Shown here: piece after piece, positions 54,500-64,000 of the stretch
Position numbering within the stretch: position 1 is the stretch's first letter
Layout of the letters: every line of letters starts with the position of its first letter
From: Ochotona curzoniae
Taxonomy: Eukaryota > Chordata > Mammalia > Lagomorpha > Ochotonidae
Direction: 5' to 3'
DNA: 64,000 nucleotides
Assembly (NCBI RefSeq): GCF_017591425.1
Contig: NW_024466607.1
Coordinates: forward strand, 7,758,501-7,822,500
Program-made: the position numbers and the translations under genes
Notes under the pieces: generated by a model
Told to the model about the DNA's origin: nothing
The model's input: only the letters and a program-made list of their open reading frames with translations
The model's database searches: none

Positions 54500-55920
54500 T
54501 TTACAATAGCATGCCATCATTTCATACTACATGGAGTCAAAATCTCAACACATTGAAAGCAGGAAATGACAAATAACAACAACAACAAAACCCCCGTTCT
54601 ATTCCTCAGTATAAACAAAGGCTGTGTACAGTAATGTCACGGTTGTGTCTATAGATCACACATTTTGTAATCTGTACTGCTTGTCAAATTAGGAAAAACA
54701 TGTGTGTCTTTTGGGCCCTGGTTTAGTTCACTATGTGTAATGTTTTCTAGTTGTATCCACTTAGTTGCAAAAGACAAGATTCCCTTCAATAGCTGGATAT
54801 TATTAATGGAATATATATACTACATTTTCTCTATGCAGCTGTCTTGATGGGCGTTTTTTAAAAAAGATTTTTATTGGAAAGGCAGATTTACAGAGGAGAG
54901 ACAAAGGTTTTCTCTGTGCTGGTTCACTCCCCAGGTGGCTGCAATGGCTGGAGCTGAGGCGATCTGAAGCCAGGAGCCTGGAGCCTCCTCTCAGCACCCC
55001 ACAGAGGTGCAGGGTCCCAAGGCATCTTTAACTGCTTTTCCAGGCCACAGGCAGGGAGCTAGATGGGAATGGAGCAGCTGGGATACAAATCGGCAGCCGT
55101 ATGGGATTCTGGTGCGTGCAAGGTGAGGACTTTAGCCGCTAGGCTATTGCGCCGAGCCCTGAATGGGCATCCTGGTTGATTCCATGTCTAGGGTGTTGTG
55201 ATTTGAGCTGCCGTACGCATGGGGGTGCAGATGATAACTTGGACGTATGCAGATTCCATTTCATTTGAGTAAATTCCCAGGAGGGGGGTTGTTGGGGCGT
55301 ACGGTAGACCTGGTCTCCTGTTCTAGGAGTCTGTACTCTTGCATAAAGGCTGTGCAGTTCACATCCCTCCAGCAGTGGCCTGGGGACCTCTCCCTCCACG
55401 TCTCACCAGCATTTGTTATTTTTGTCATTTTCAAATGAAACCATTCTGACTGGGGTGAGGTGAAGGCTTGCTGTGCGTGCTGCACTGAACACTTCCCGTG
55501 TGTGGCGTGGCTGTCTGAGCAAGGCCTGTTCACGCCTTTTGCCATTTCTACTGCTTGCTTTGTAGAGCTGCATGTTTCCCCCCGAGCTGCTGGCTGCCTT
55601 TTCCCGTCGCTGACGGGTTTCTTTGCGGTGCGGAAGCTTCCAGCATGCGGTGCTTCCGGTTGCTCTGCTCCGGCTAGCCTGTGCCTCTGAGGTCATTTCC
55701 AAGGCGTCTTCGCCCGTGCCGTGTGTCATGAGTGTCACAGCTGGTGGCCGCTGGTGATCTGGTGGCGTCAGTGCTGGATCTGGATCCACGCTGAGTTGCT
55801 TCCTGCCTCCACACATGCGGCTCCAGTTTTCCCAGCATCACCATCTGCGGAAGGCCCTGTCCTTTCTCGTTGGAGTGAGCCTAGTTCCCTTGTCGACAGC
55901 GAGTTGATTCTAAGTGTGTG
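54500..55920 (-). mobile_element. Old L1 (ORF2 end and 3' region) containing a CSINE
   Basis: Antisense L1 blocks in order: GTTGCAAAAGACAAGATTCC, GGAATATATATACTACATTT, [CSINE], GGTTGATTCCATGTCTAGGG, CACCAGCATTTGTTATTTTT, ATTCTGACTGGGGTGAGGTG, TTTCTTTGCGGTGCGGAAGC, CTCCAGTTTTCCCAGCATCA and GCGAGTTGATTCTAAGTGTG. About 1.1 kb of L1 excluding the insert, with no intact frame. CpG-containing changes are frequent in the right half. Confidence 0.8.
54858..55160 (-). repeat. CSINE nested in the L1
   Basis: AAAAAAGATTTTTATTGGAAA at the tail, CTAGGCTATTGCGCCGAGCCC at the head. The L1 resumes directly after it (GGGCATCCTGGTTGATTCC). Confidence 0.87.
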
Positions 55921-56244
55921 GGTGCATCGGGGACCCCGGGATGGTTGGGAGGCTGGAGTGCTTGTCCCCTTACGTCCCCCTCCCCCCAGATGCAGCAAGG
56001 AAAGGAGAGACTGTGGGAACAGTGGTCTCAGCCACTTTCCTCCCGCTCTTGACCCTCCGCACCCCAGTCAACTGTGTAAAACAACTGTACATCTTTTTAC
56101 GATTATTTATTTATTATCATTATTATATGTATTACAAAGATAAAGGGGTCATTTACCCATACGGACATCCAGTTAGGATGGAGACGGCCATGGGGGTGGG
56201 GAGGAAGGTGGTGAGATAAGGGCTTCGGTTTTCCCTTCTGTGTC

Positions 56245-56765
56245 CTGGGCCTGGTGCCATACCCTAGTGGCCAAATCCTCGCCTTGCGTCCTCCAGGATC
56301 TCATGTGGATGCTACTTTGTGTCCCGTTGGTGGGGAGGCCGGGGAGGCACCCGGCTCCTTGCTGACAGATTGCGTCAGCACCTGAGCATTGAGACAGCTG
56401 TTTGGTGTCGCCTTAGAGACCCTGATGAGGGAAGAATGTTCAGAGGGCTCCTTGTGTGGTCTCGATGATTCTAGAAGTCGGCACCAGAGGCGAGGGTTAG
56501 AACCGGCGCCCATATGGGATGCTGGTGCCAGTTGAGCCATTGTGATAGCGCCAGGCCCCTTTAATAGTTTTTTTTAAAGGATTTATTTTCATTTGAAAGA
56601 GTTATGCAGAGGCTGTGCCTCACCAGGCTGCTGCAGCTCCCACCAGGCACAGGAGGGGACCCTGCGACGGAAGAAGGGGCAGTCAGAGGGGGAGTGACAG
56701 GGAGCTGGGGCGAGGTCAGGGAACCCCCTCCAAGGCTGCCATGGAATCCCAGTGCCTGCACCCTG
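56245..56765. repeat. Rearranged CSINE pieces
   Basis: 56250-56335 is a sense head (GCCATACCCTAGTGGCCAAA). 56490-56560 is an antisense head (GGTTAGAACCGGCGCCCATA). 56565-56765 is an antisense tail part with the older TTCATTTGAAAGAGTTATGC type. Confidence 0.55.
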
Positions 56766-57146
56766 GCCTGTAGCTAGGGCTGGGGACAGGGCCACTGACG
56801 ACACAGAACAGATAAGGTGAAGTCTTGACCCATGTCCTGACTGGAGGTTGGAACACAGACACCGAGGGCAGGACCGCAGCAGACGCCCGGAGGAGGGGCC
56901 TGCTGTGGGCTCCCCTTCCCCTGCCCTGCTCTCCCAGTAAGTGCTGTTGTATCGGGGCAGCCCAGTGTGTGTTAGAACAGTCCTGGTAAGCACAGGGCCC
57001 CATCCCAGGAGTCCAGGTAACAAAGTGCGTCTGAAAGGTGCTGTGTTTAGCACATGGTACAGAAATTCTAGACGGGTCACAGCGAGCAGACGATGCAAGT
57101 TGAGGTCCATGGTCATCAGTTACAGCGAAAGTTAAGAATGAGGGCA

Positions 57147-57466
57147 GGGGCCGGCATGGTGGCATAACAGGCTAATCCTCTGCCTGTGGCACCTGCATCC
57201 CACATGGGCACTGGTTCAAGTCCCAGCTGCTCCACTGCCCATCCAGCTCCCTGCTTATGGCCTGGGAAGGCAGCAGAGGATGGCTCAAGTCCTTGGGACC
57301 CTGAACGCATGTGGGAGACCCCAAGGAAACTTCTGGCTCCTGGCTCCTAATGGGTTCAGCTCTGGCCATTGCAAACATCTGGGGAGTGAACCAGTGGATG
57401 AAAGATCTGTTGTATCACTCCTCCTCTCTCTAAAATATCTGCCTTCCAATAAAGATAAATCTTTTT
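57147..57466 (+). repeat. CSINE, full length
   Basis: GGGGCCGGCATGGTGGCATA at the head, CCTTCCAATAAAGATAAATC at the tail. Tail to tail with the next element. Confidence 0.87.
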
Positions 57467-57471
57467 TTTTT

Positions 57472-57711
57472 TTTACATAAAGATTTATTTATTTTTATTG
57501 CAAAGTCAGATCCACAGAGAGAAGGAGAAGCAAAGAGAAAGATCTTTCATCTGATGATTCACTCCCCAAGTAGCTGCAGTGGCCGGTACTGCGCTGATCC
57601 AAAGCCAGGAGCCAGGAACCTCCTCCAGGTCTCCCACACAGGTGCAGGGTTCCAAGGCTTTGGGCCGTCCTCGACTGCTTTCCGCTAGGCCACTGCGCCG
57701 GGTCCAAACGT
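57472..57711 (-). repeat. CSINE with ~110-bp internal deletion
   Basis: CATAAAGATTTATTTATTTT at the tail. At about 57683 the body jumps from CTCGACTGCTTTCC straight to GCTAGGCCACTGCGCCGGGT. The direct repeat AGATAAATCTT flanks it at 57453-57463 and 57712-57722, so the insertion itself was complete at both ends. Confidence 0.88.
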
Positions 57712-57722
57712 AGATAAATCTT

Positions 57723-58725
57723 AAAACAAGGGCAAAGGGCCATCTTTTTAAGGACAAGATCATTTTGGTGTTGGGTGGGTTGAAGAACAGATAACAGTCG
57801 GTGCCCAAGGGTGGCTAAGAGTAGGGGTCAAGGTGAAGTGGAAGGGCAGAGTGGGTCATCAGCAAGGACATTCAAGCCAGTGGCGATGCCACTTCAAGGG
57901 CAGCGGGAGGTCGAGCTGGGCAGCAGGCCGGTGGGCACCAGGGCGAAGAGCAGCTGCATGGTTGGCATGTGGGAGGAGGGAGCGCCAGGGCAGGGGCTCC
58001 TGGCAGGCTCTGGCAGCTGAAGCGGTTTCAGGGCTGCTGTGGACCTAGGGCGTGACCCAGCCAGGACGCTGGACAGGTCGGTTTCAGATGAAGCGCCGTG
58101 TTCAGTATTAGGTGGAGTCGCTGCTGCTGTTTAGAGGGTGCTGGGCCCCCTGGGGTGTCCCTGTGTCACAAGCTGGCGGTGAGGTTCCTGGTGTTGGAGC
58201 GAATTCCTCGAGGGGTGAAGCAGCTGCTGGTGGGGCTCTGGGCCTGGTCCCCCCAGCACCCCTCCTTACTCGGGCTCTTCCAGCCGCGTTCTCTCCCTCC
58301 AGTGTGTGCACCTGCTGTTGGATTGCCACCTCCAGGCTGTCCTCAGAGCGGAGCCACTGCTGGCTCTGTGCCCGGGACCCTGCAGGGCTGTGAGTACAAC
58401 AGCATCTCCTTGGTAAAGGCTTCCACTCAGGCATCCTGCGTTAGTAATGAAAACAGACAAACAAGTTAGAGAACGGGAGCAAAACATGTCAGGAAAAGGA
58501 GCGTGAGGACGAGGGTGTCATAACGAGGCCAGGTTCAACTCCAAGTCAAATTAATGTTTATTTCAGAATGTCAGTGTTAAAGATCAGGGATAAGTCATAT
58601 TTGAGACAAAAACAGTAAGGTGGCATGCTGACTCAGGACCAGGAAAGGTGAGTCTGTTTCCAGCCATTCCGTCGCTTCATTAGTGTAGACAGCAGGGTCA
58701 AGTTCAACTTTAGAATTAGTGCATC
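57723..58725. other. Intergenic, single-copy, no gene recognised
   Basis: GC-rich to about 58.4 kb, then A-rich. Frames up to about 120 codons overlap on both strands, with no recognisable domain. Confidence 0.5.
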
Positions 58726-59040
58726 AGGGCTTGGCTAATGGCTCAACTGGCTAATCCTCCCCCTTCAGGTGTGAGGATCCCATATGGGCAGTCAGTTCGT
58801 ATCCTGGAAGCCCCACTTCCCATCCAGCTCCCTGCCTGTGGCCTGGGAAAGCAGTCGAGGACAGCCCAAAGCTTTGGGACCCTGCATTCGTGTGGGAGAC
58901 CCGGAGGAAGCTCCTGGCTCCCGGTTTCACATTGGCTCAGCTCCAGCCATTCCAACCACTTGGAATGAACTAGCTGATGGAAGATCTTTGTCTCCCCTTC
59001 TCTCTGTAAATTCGCCTTTCCAATAATAAAAATAAAAGCT
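58726..59040 (+). repeat. CSINE, young tail type
   Basis: GGGCTTGGCTAATGGCTCAA at the head, CGCCTTTCCAATAATAAAAA at the tail. Confidence 0.85.
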
Positions 59041-59159
59041 GCATCAGTGTGAGAGTTTGGCAAAGTGATGTTGAAGTTAGCTTATGCTTTGGCTCTGGAC
59101 AACGTGCCGGCTTCGGCGAAAGGGCAGTTCCAAGGTGAAGCTCACAAGTTGCCTTTTGC

Positions 59160-59487
59160 TTTTTTTTTTAGAGATTTTATTTTATTGCAAAACCAGATGT
59201 ACAGAGAAGAGGAGAGACAGAGAAGATCTTCTGTCTGTCGATTCACTCTCCAAGCTGCTGCAACAGCCAGAGCTGCACTGATCTGAAGTCAGGAGTCCAG
59301 AGCCTCCTCCAGGTCTCCCAAGCAGGTGCAGGGTCCTAAGGCTCTGGGCTGTCCCTGACTGCTTTCCCAGGCCACAAGCAGGGAGCTGGATGGGAAGTGG
59401 GGCTGCTGGGATACGAACCAGTGCCCATATGGGATCCTGGCAAGTGCCAGGTAAGGACTGTAGCTGCTACACTACTGCGCTGGACCC
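59160..59487 (-). repeat. CSINE, full length
   Basis: TTTTATTTTATTGCAAAACC at the tail, ACTACTGCGCTGGACCCC at the head. Confidence 0.85.
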
Positions 59488-59526
59488 CACAGGTTGACTT
59501 TTAATGTGTGAACAGTAATGTGAGGA

Positions 59527-59790
59527 TTTTTTTTTTAATGTGGGAGAGTAAGCGGTTCACTCCTCAAGTCACTGCGGTGACAGGCTGGAGGTGGGCCAGG
59601 GTGATGTCAGGGGCTTCACTGGTCTCCCCCGTGGGTGCCAGAGGCCCAAGCCCTGGTCCGTGTGTTGCTGCTTCTGCAGGCTATGAGCAGGGTGCTGACT
59701 CAGAAGTGAAACAGCCAGGATACGGAACCAGCCCCCAAACGGGATGCCAGTGTCCTTGGTGGCAGGATGTTGGCGCACGATGCCGAGCTT
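59527..59790 (-). repeat. CSINE, old
   Basis: T-run, AGAGTAAGCGGTTCACTCCT, then GAACCAGCCCCCAAACGGGA; the tail is shortened. Confidence 0.55.
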
Positions 59791-60074
59791 CAAACTCACA
59801 ACAAAGTCAAAAACTGGGGCCATTCGTGATTACTCCCAGGGCTGGGGCCGGAGTGAGAGTTGGAATTAAAGTCAATGTTGAGGCTCCGCTGAAATTCAAG
59901 GGGAAATTCAGATCAGATTCTTGCCAAAACTAACTCGTAAGGCAAGGGAATTTAAAATGGAGGAGCCGTGGCCGTCATCAGGAAGGCCTCTTCGGGTCAT
60001 TCGGTGTCAGCTGTAAGACCATGGTCTAGATGAAGTCCTTTATGAAATAACAAGAAAAACCAGTACTTCCATTT

Positions 60075-60295
60075 GCTTGACAGGCAGAGTAATGGGGTTG
60101 GGAGGTCGAGTACCAGGGTGGCGAGAGATGCCTGCTCAAGGTTGGCAGGGACTCGAGTCCTCCCTGGGATCAAGTGAACAGAAAACTGGATGGGAAGCAC
60201 TGAAGGGCCGGGTCAGGAAGCAGGCTGTTACGGGATGTGAGCGCCCCCATGTGGTGACCTCAACCACTGCACCAAATGCGCACCTCTGAAATTCA
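60075..60295 (-). repeat. CSINE, old, partial
   Basis: TTGCTTGACAGGCAGAGTAA at the tail; AACCACTGCACCAAATGCGC at the head. Confidence 0.55.
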
Positions 60296-60326
60296 GTCAC
60301 AATAACAGGAACAAGAATATAGGTTC

Positions 60327-60600
60327 GGGCCCAGCGCGGTGGCGCAAGTGGTTAAGGTCCTCGCCTTGCCACGCCCGGGATCCCATATGGGCGCCGGTTC
60401 TAATCCCGGCAGCCCCACTTCCCATCCAGCTCCCTGCCTGTGGCCCGAGAGGGCAGTGGAGGACGGCCCAAAGCTTTGGGACCTTGCACCCGTGAGGGAG
60501 ACCCGTGAGAGGCTCCTGGCTTCGGATCAGCATAGATCTTCCTCTCTGTCTCTCCTCTCTGTATATCCACCTTTCCAATAAAAAATAAATCTAAAAAAAA
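60327..60600 (+). repeat. CSINE, young, with intact Pol III A and B boxes
   Basis: GGGCCCAGCGCGGTGGCGCA at the head. A box TGGCGCAAGTGG (60340-60351), B box GGTTCTAATCC (60396-60406). Tail TTTCCAATAAAAAATAAATC. About 50 bases before the tail are deleted. A 14-base target duplication with one mismatch lies at 60313-60326 and 60601-60614. Confidence 0.92.
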
Positions 60601-60614
60601 AAGAATGTAGGTTC

Positions 60615-60930
60615 AGGGTCTGGCATGGTAGCCTAACCAGCTGGAGTCCTTGCCTTGCACTTACTAGGATCCCACATGAGTGCTGCCTCTAATCCTGGCG
60701 GCTCCACTTCCCATCCAGTGCCCTTTTACTGTCTGGGAAAGCAGTTGAGGATGAGGATGGCCCGAGCCTTGGGACCCGGTACTCAAGGGAGACCCGGAAG
60801 AGGCTCCTGGCTCGATTGGTGCAGCTCTGGCCATTGCAGCCGCGTTGGGAGTGAATCAACGGTTGGAAGATCTCTGTGTCTCCTCTCTGTATATCTGACT
60901 TCTCAATTTTTTTTTTTTAAAGCAGCTTCG
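60615..60930 (+). repeat. CSINE, tandem with the previous
   Basis: AGGGTCTGGCATGGTAGCCT at the head, TATATCTGACTTCTCAATTT at the tail. The tail then reads T instead of A. Confidence 0.82.
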
Positions 60931-61650
60931 AGTCCTGGTGGTAGGGGTCAGGTCCCAGGCCATGTCAGCAGCAATCGTTACTTAGGAATGATTACCGGTG
61001 ACAAAATGGGGGCGAAGATCAGGTCTGTGGCAGGCGTCAGACCAAAGTTAAAAATCAAGGAGGTCAGGTCACTTGAAGAGGTTACGTTCAAGGTCACCTG
61101 TACCTCAGGCAGGCTTGTGTTAAGGGGGTCATTGATTTTAGGATGAGGGCACGGAGCAGTGGAAGGTCTACTTTAGTGTCACGCAGTCAGGGTCAGGGGG
61201 CAGTAGCCCTGCGCAGACGCGGACACCCCAGCCCCGGGCCCCCAGCTGCAGAGTGGACACCGCCTGATAAGGCGCTGTGCACACCCGAGCTGGCGGGTCC
61301 TGCAGTGTGCACAGCCACTCGAAGCATCCAGCCACAGAGCCAGGCAGTACTGTGGCCTGTGGGGCACACTGCCATTTCGGTTTGTGTAGGTCCCAATCCC
61401 GGAGCTTTGCTGCCAACTCTCCCTCTCCTGTGAAAGGTGCAGAAATATGTGGCATACTGGCAGCACCAATTCAGTTTTCAGACAGGCAGGCATCTGGAGC
61501 AGAGGCAAAGGGCGCCACAGTGTGCCCAGCGCCAGGCTTGGAGTCTGCTCCCGACTTGAGCTTCCTGCCTAAGTGCACGCTGGGAGGCAGCAGGTGCTGG
61601 CCCCCCAAGTGTCTGCATCCCTGCCACGCACGTGCAAGTTAAGTGTGTGT
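60931..61650. other. Intergenic, single-copy, no gene recognised
   Basis: Overlapping frames of 95-120 codons occur on both strands at 61.14-61.64 kb, without a recognisable domain or splice-site pair. Confidence 0.5.
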
Positions 61651-61835
61651 GTGTTTTCAAAGATCTCCCACGCGGGTGCAGGGTCCTATGGCCTTGCCCA
61701 TCCTCTATCGCTCTCCCAGGCCACAGGCAGGGAGCTGGACGGGAAGTGGAGCAGCCGGACACAAGCTGTGGCCCATGTGGGATCCTGGCACTTACAAGGG
61801 GAGGAGTTGGCCGCTGAGCCATTGTGCCGGGTCTG
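61650..61835 (-). repeat. CSINE, tail truncated
   Basis: AGATCTCCCACGCGGGTGCA to CTGAGCCATTGTGCCGGGTC. Confidence 0.75.
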
Positions 61836-61928
61836 AGGGTTGAGGTTTGCCTCGCGGCTTTGGCCTGGCTGGCTGGTGAAGGTCTTCAGGGAAGTAAACC
61901 ACAACATGGAAGATCCTTGTCTGCTTGC

Positions 61929-62245
61929 TTTTTTTTTTTTAAAGGAAGATTTACTGACTTTTATTTCAAAGGTAGAATTACTACTGAAGGAGAGACAGGT
62001 CTTCTACCCTCTGCCTTACTCCCCAAATGGCTGCAATGGCTGGGGCGGGGCTCAAGTCAGGAGCTTCCGCCAAGCCTCCCTCATGGGCGCAGGGTCCAGG
62101 GACTTGGCCATCGTGTACCATTCCTAGGCCGCACACAGGGAAGTGGACGCGCAGTGGGGCAGCAGGCTCATGGACGCCCGTAAAGCACTGGCAGGAGGAG
62201 GATCGGTCAGTTGAGCCCTTGTACACCCTCCCCCATCCACCAGAT
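61929..62245 (-). repeat. CSINE, old
   Basis: T-run, AAGGAAGATTTACTGACTTT, then CAGTTGAGCCCTTGTACACC at the head. Confidence 0.7.
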
Positions 62246-62479
62246 TTTTAAATAAGATACACCCACAGTGCTGCAGTTAGTCCCTCCCCCAGGGGCGATG
62301 CTTGCTTTATTCCGGGTCCCCGTTTCTTGCTGTCGGTACTTGAGTCACCCCTAGCCTGCTTCCTGGCTGGCTGTCCACAAGGCGGCACCCCCCTGCCCCA
62401 CAGGTTCCCGGGCTCCGCTGCTCTGGCTGCCCGAGGTCCTGACCGAGCCAGGGGCCTGGCAGGAGAAAAAGGGCGAAGG

Positions 62480-63618
62480 CAGATTGTTGTTGTGGTTAAA
62501 TTTTATTGGCGTCACGTTCATCTCTTTACAGAAGAACTCGGCCCACACGCTAGAACGCAGACGGTGGGAGGGAAGTGCTCCGTCAGCAAGCTCCGACACA
62601 GGGCCCACTGCCCGGGCTCCAACTGCAGCCGGGCGACGCGGGGCGTGCTCCCCCAAGGACAGCACGACCCTGGAAGGAGCGCCTTCTAGAACAAAGGTAA
62701 GGTGGCCAGGACAGGTGAGGGTTCGCCTTGCCCTCCTGCTGTAGGGAGCTGATCAGACAGGGCAGGTCAGAAGAGCGGGGCAGGAGAGGAAAGCAGACCA
62801 CGGGAAAATGAACGGCCCTTCCCGCGGCCACGGCTGCTGGGCCATCGCACACGCCACCGTGTCAGGAAAATCAACCTTCTGGAAAATTTAAACACAAAAT
62901 GGATCGAGAGGTTCCCCCGGAGAGCTGAAAGCTCCGGCTCTTCAGTCTTGGTAAAGGCGCACATAATTCTCATGTCTACTGTACACAATACTGCCACCAG
63001 CTGCATTTCCAAATTCCGCCTTGCTCACACTGATCCAGCCAGGGCTCAGCCCTCCACTTACACACATAATCCAAGGATTTCTTACACTAATTTATACATT
63101 TTTAATTGGTTGCATATATTAACATGTACTATAAGATTCTTTTCTAAGAAGCATTACATAATAAATGGATACTGTAAAAAGATCTGATTAGTTAAAAGTA
63201 ACAAGCATTAACAGATACATACAAAACAGCCTGCTCAGACTGGGGGTGAGCCTGCAACGAAGCGGGGGCACCAGCCTTCCCGGAGGGGGCGGGGCGGGGC
63301 AGAAAGACCACAAGACCGTTAAAAAAACCAGATAACTCATTAGATCAACTGTAAACAGTTCTCTCTCTGCAGTGGACACAAAGAAGAAGCTTCTGTGCAG
63401 CCTCCACCCGGCAGCCCGCCTGTCCTGCCACCACAGGGGGCCTTGTGGCGGGCGGGCTGGTGCCGGGCTGCCTGGGTCTGCGTGTGAGAGAGAGGTGCTG
63501 GGCGTGACTGTTGGAGGGCTTTCTTTTGGCAGCTGGATGGGAGACCAATCGACGGCTTGTTGAGGGAGGAAGGGGGCTCGTGTCTGAAGGCCTGTGTGTG
63601 TCTCGGGGCGTGAGGGCC
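62480..63618 (-). other. RAB7A: RAB7A 3' UTR and poly(A) signal
   Basis: About 1.14 kb from the stop codon to the AATAAA on the - strand (62502-62507 on the +). The length fits the roughly 1.1-1.4 kb 3' UTR of mammalian RAB7A as I remember it. 63060-63190 is A/T-rich, and no SINE interrupts it, unlike the flank beyond 62245. Confidence 0.75.
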
Positions 63619-63714
63619 TCAGCAGCTGCAGCTCTCCGCCGAAGTCTTGGCCCGGTCGTTCTTGTCCAGTTTGATGGGTTCTGGAAACTCGTTGTACAGC
63701 TCCACCTCCGTTTC
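63619..63714 (-). CDS. RAB7A: RAB7A terminal coding exon (last 31 residues)
   Basis: RAB7A is the small GTPase that marks late endosomes and lysosomes and recruits RILP, ORP1L and the HOPS tether. This exon encodes [13 protein letters not shown] then [18 protein letters not shown] and a TGA stop. The acceptor on the - strand is TCTGCCAG just before GAAACG. The hypervariable tail ends in Cys-Ser-Cys, where both cysteines are geranylgeranylated. The protein is 207 residues in mammals, so this is about 177-207. Earlier exons with the G-motifs lie beyond the right edge. Thr in RAKTSAE is Ala in human as I remember. Confidence 0.96.
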   Translation of the reverse strand, partial: ETEVELYNEFPEPIKLDKNDRAKTSAESCSC

Positions 63715-64000
63715 CTGGCAGAGAGACACAGAGGCTGAGGACTCGGGTCGGGGCCCGCACAGGGAGCAGAACAAGCCCAGAATAGGCTCCCCATAAGGCG
63801 CCCCCAGGGGACAGGATACACCACGGCGGGGCACCGGCCATGCTGCAGCGCTCAGGGAGCGCGTGGCCCTTCCCACGCCACAAGCTGCATTTCCAGTTTC
63901 TCAGTGAGGATGGCCTGCAGCCCGGCCCAGCTGCCATCCGTGCCGTACCTGTCCCCATGCTTCTCGCTGTCAGCTTTCTGGATGGATGCCCCAGTCTGCC
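63715..64000 (-). other. RAB7A: RAB7A last intron, 3' part
   Basis: No second RAB7A exon is visible before the window ends. The frames that cross this block (for example 63188-63958, -) run through the intron and are not coding. Confidence 0.7.

Noticed and set aside
63188..63958. 256-codon frame on the - strand at the right edge
   Set aside because: It runs through the RAB7A last intron, coding exon and 3' UTR in the wrong frame.
1..64000. tRNA genes from A/B-box matches
   Set aside because: The A/B-box matches I examined belong to tRNA-derived SINEs; I noticed no cloverleaf with a mature acceptor stem.
1..64000. CRISPR arrays, operons, phage or plasmid features
   Set aside because: The window is mammalian nuclear DNA. 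The short tandem repeats are minisatellites without spacers.

Overview
This is a stretch of mammalian nuclear DNA. The genes are split by GT-AG introns and have CpG-island promoters and AATAAA signals. About sixty copies of a roughly 300-bp tRNA-derived SINE ending in a TTTCCAATAAAAATAAATAAATC-type tail identify a lagomorph (C-repeat/CSINE family). The subfamily with the 'TTATTGGAAAGTCAGATATACAGAG' tail is, as I remember it, the pika (Ochotona) version rather than the rabbit one. The species call is therefore Ochotona-like, from repeats only.

Layout. 1-15.6 kb: the last 13 coding exons of COPG1 (+), residues about 314-874, ending at 15287. 17.0-30.9 kb: HMCES (+), from a tandemly repeated CpG-island promoter to a 3' UTR with a 38-bp minisatellite; six coding exons, 349 residues, with SRAP catalytic residues Cys2, Glu126 and His205. 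31.9-32.5 kb: an orphan CpG island with an octamer and a CCAAT box. 40.0-41.4 kb: H1-10 (-), an intronless 213-residue linker histone with a TATA box and a poly(A) signal. 42-62 kb: no recognised gene. It holds SINEs, an old L1 with a SINE nested in it, minisatellites, a small CpG island with an X-box, a CTCF-like site and one unexpectedly long open frame. 62.5-63.7 kb: the final coding exon and 3' UTR of RAB7A (-), which continues off the right edge.

The four genes do not form a pathway. COPG1 serves COPI vesicle traffic, HMCES shields abasic sites in single-stranded DNA, H1-10 packs chromatin and RAB7A runs late-endosome traffic. Their order is informative. H1-10 lies next to the 3' end of RAB7A, as I remember for mouse, whereas in human a block of genes separates them. 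That points to an inversion with an end in the H1-10/RAB7A interval.

The main points for a second look are a GC-AG intron in HMCES, the H1-10/RAB7A junction, a 604-codon open frame at 42226-44040 (-), the two orphan CpG islands, tail-to-tail inverted SINE pairs and several very regular minisatellites. I found no clear sign of a new biological system. Repeat limits are by eye and good to about 10-20 bases; exon limits were checked by reading phase.
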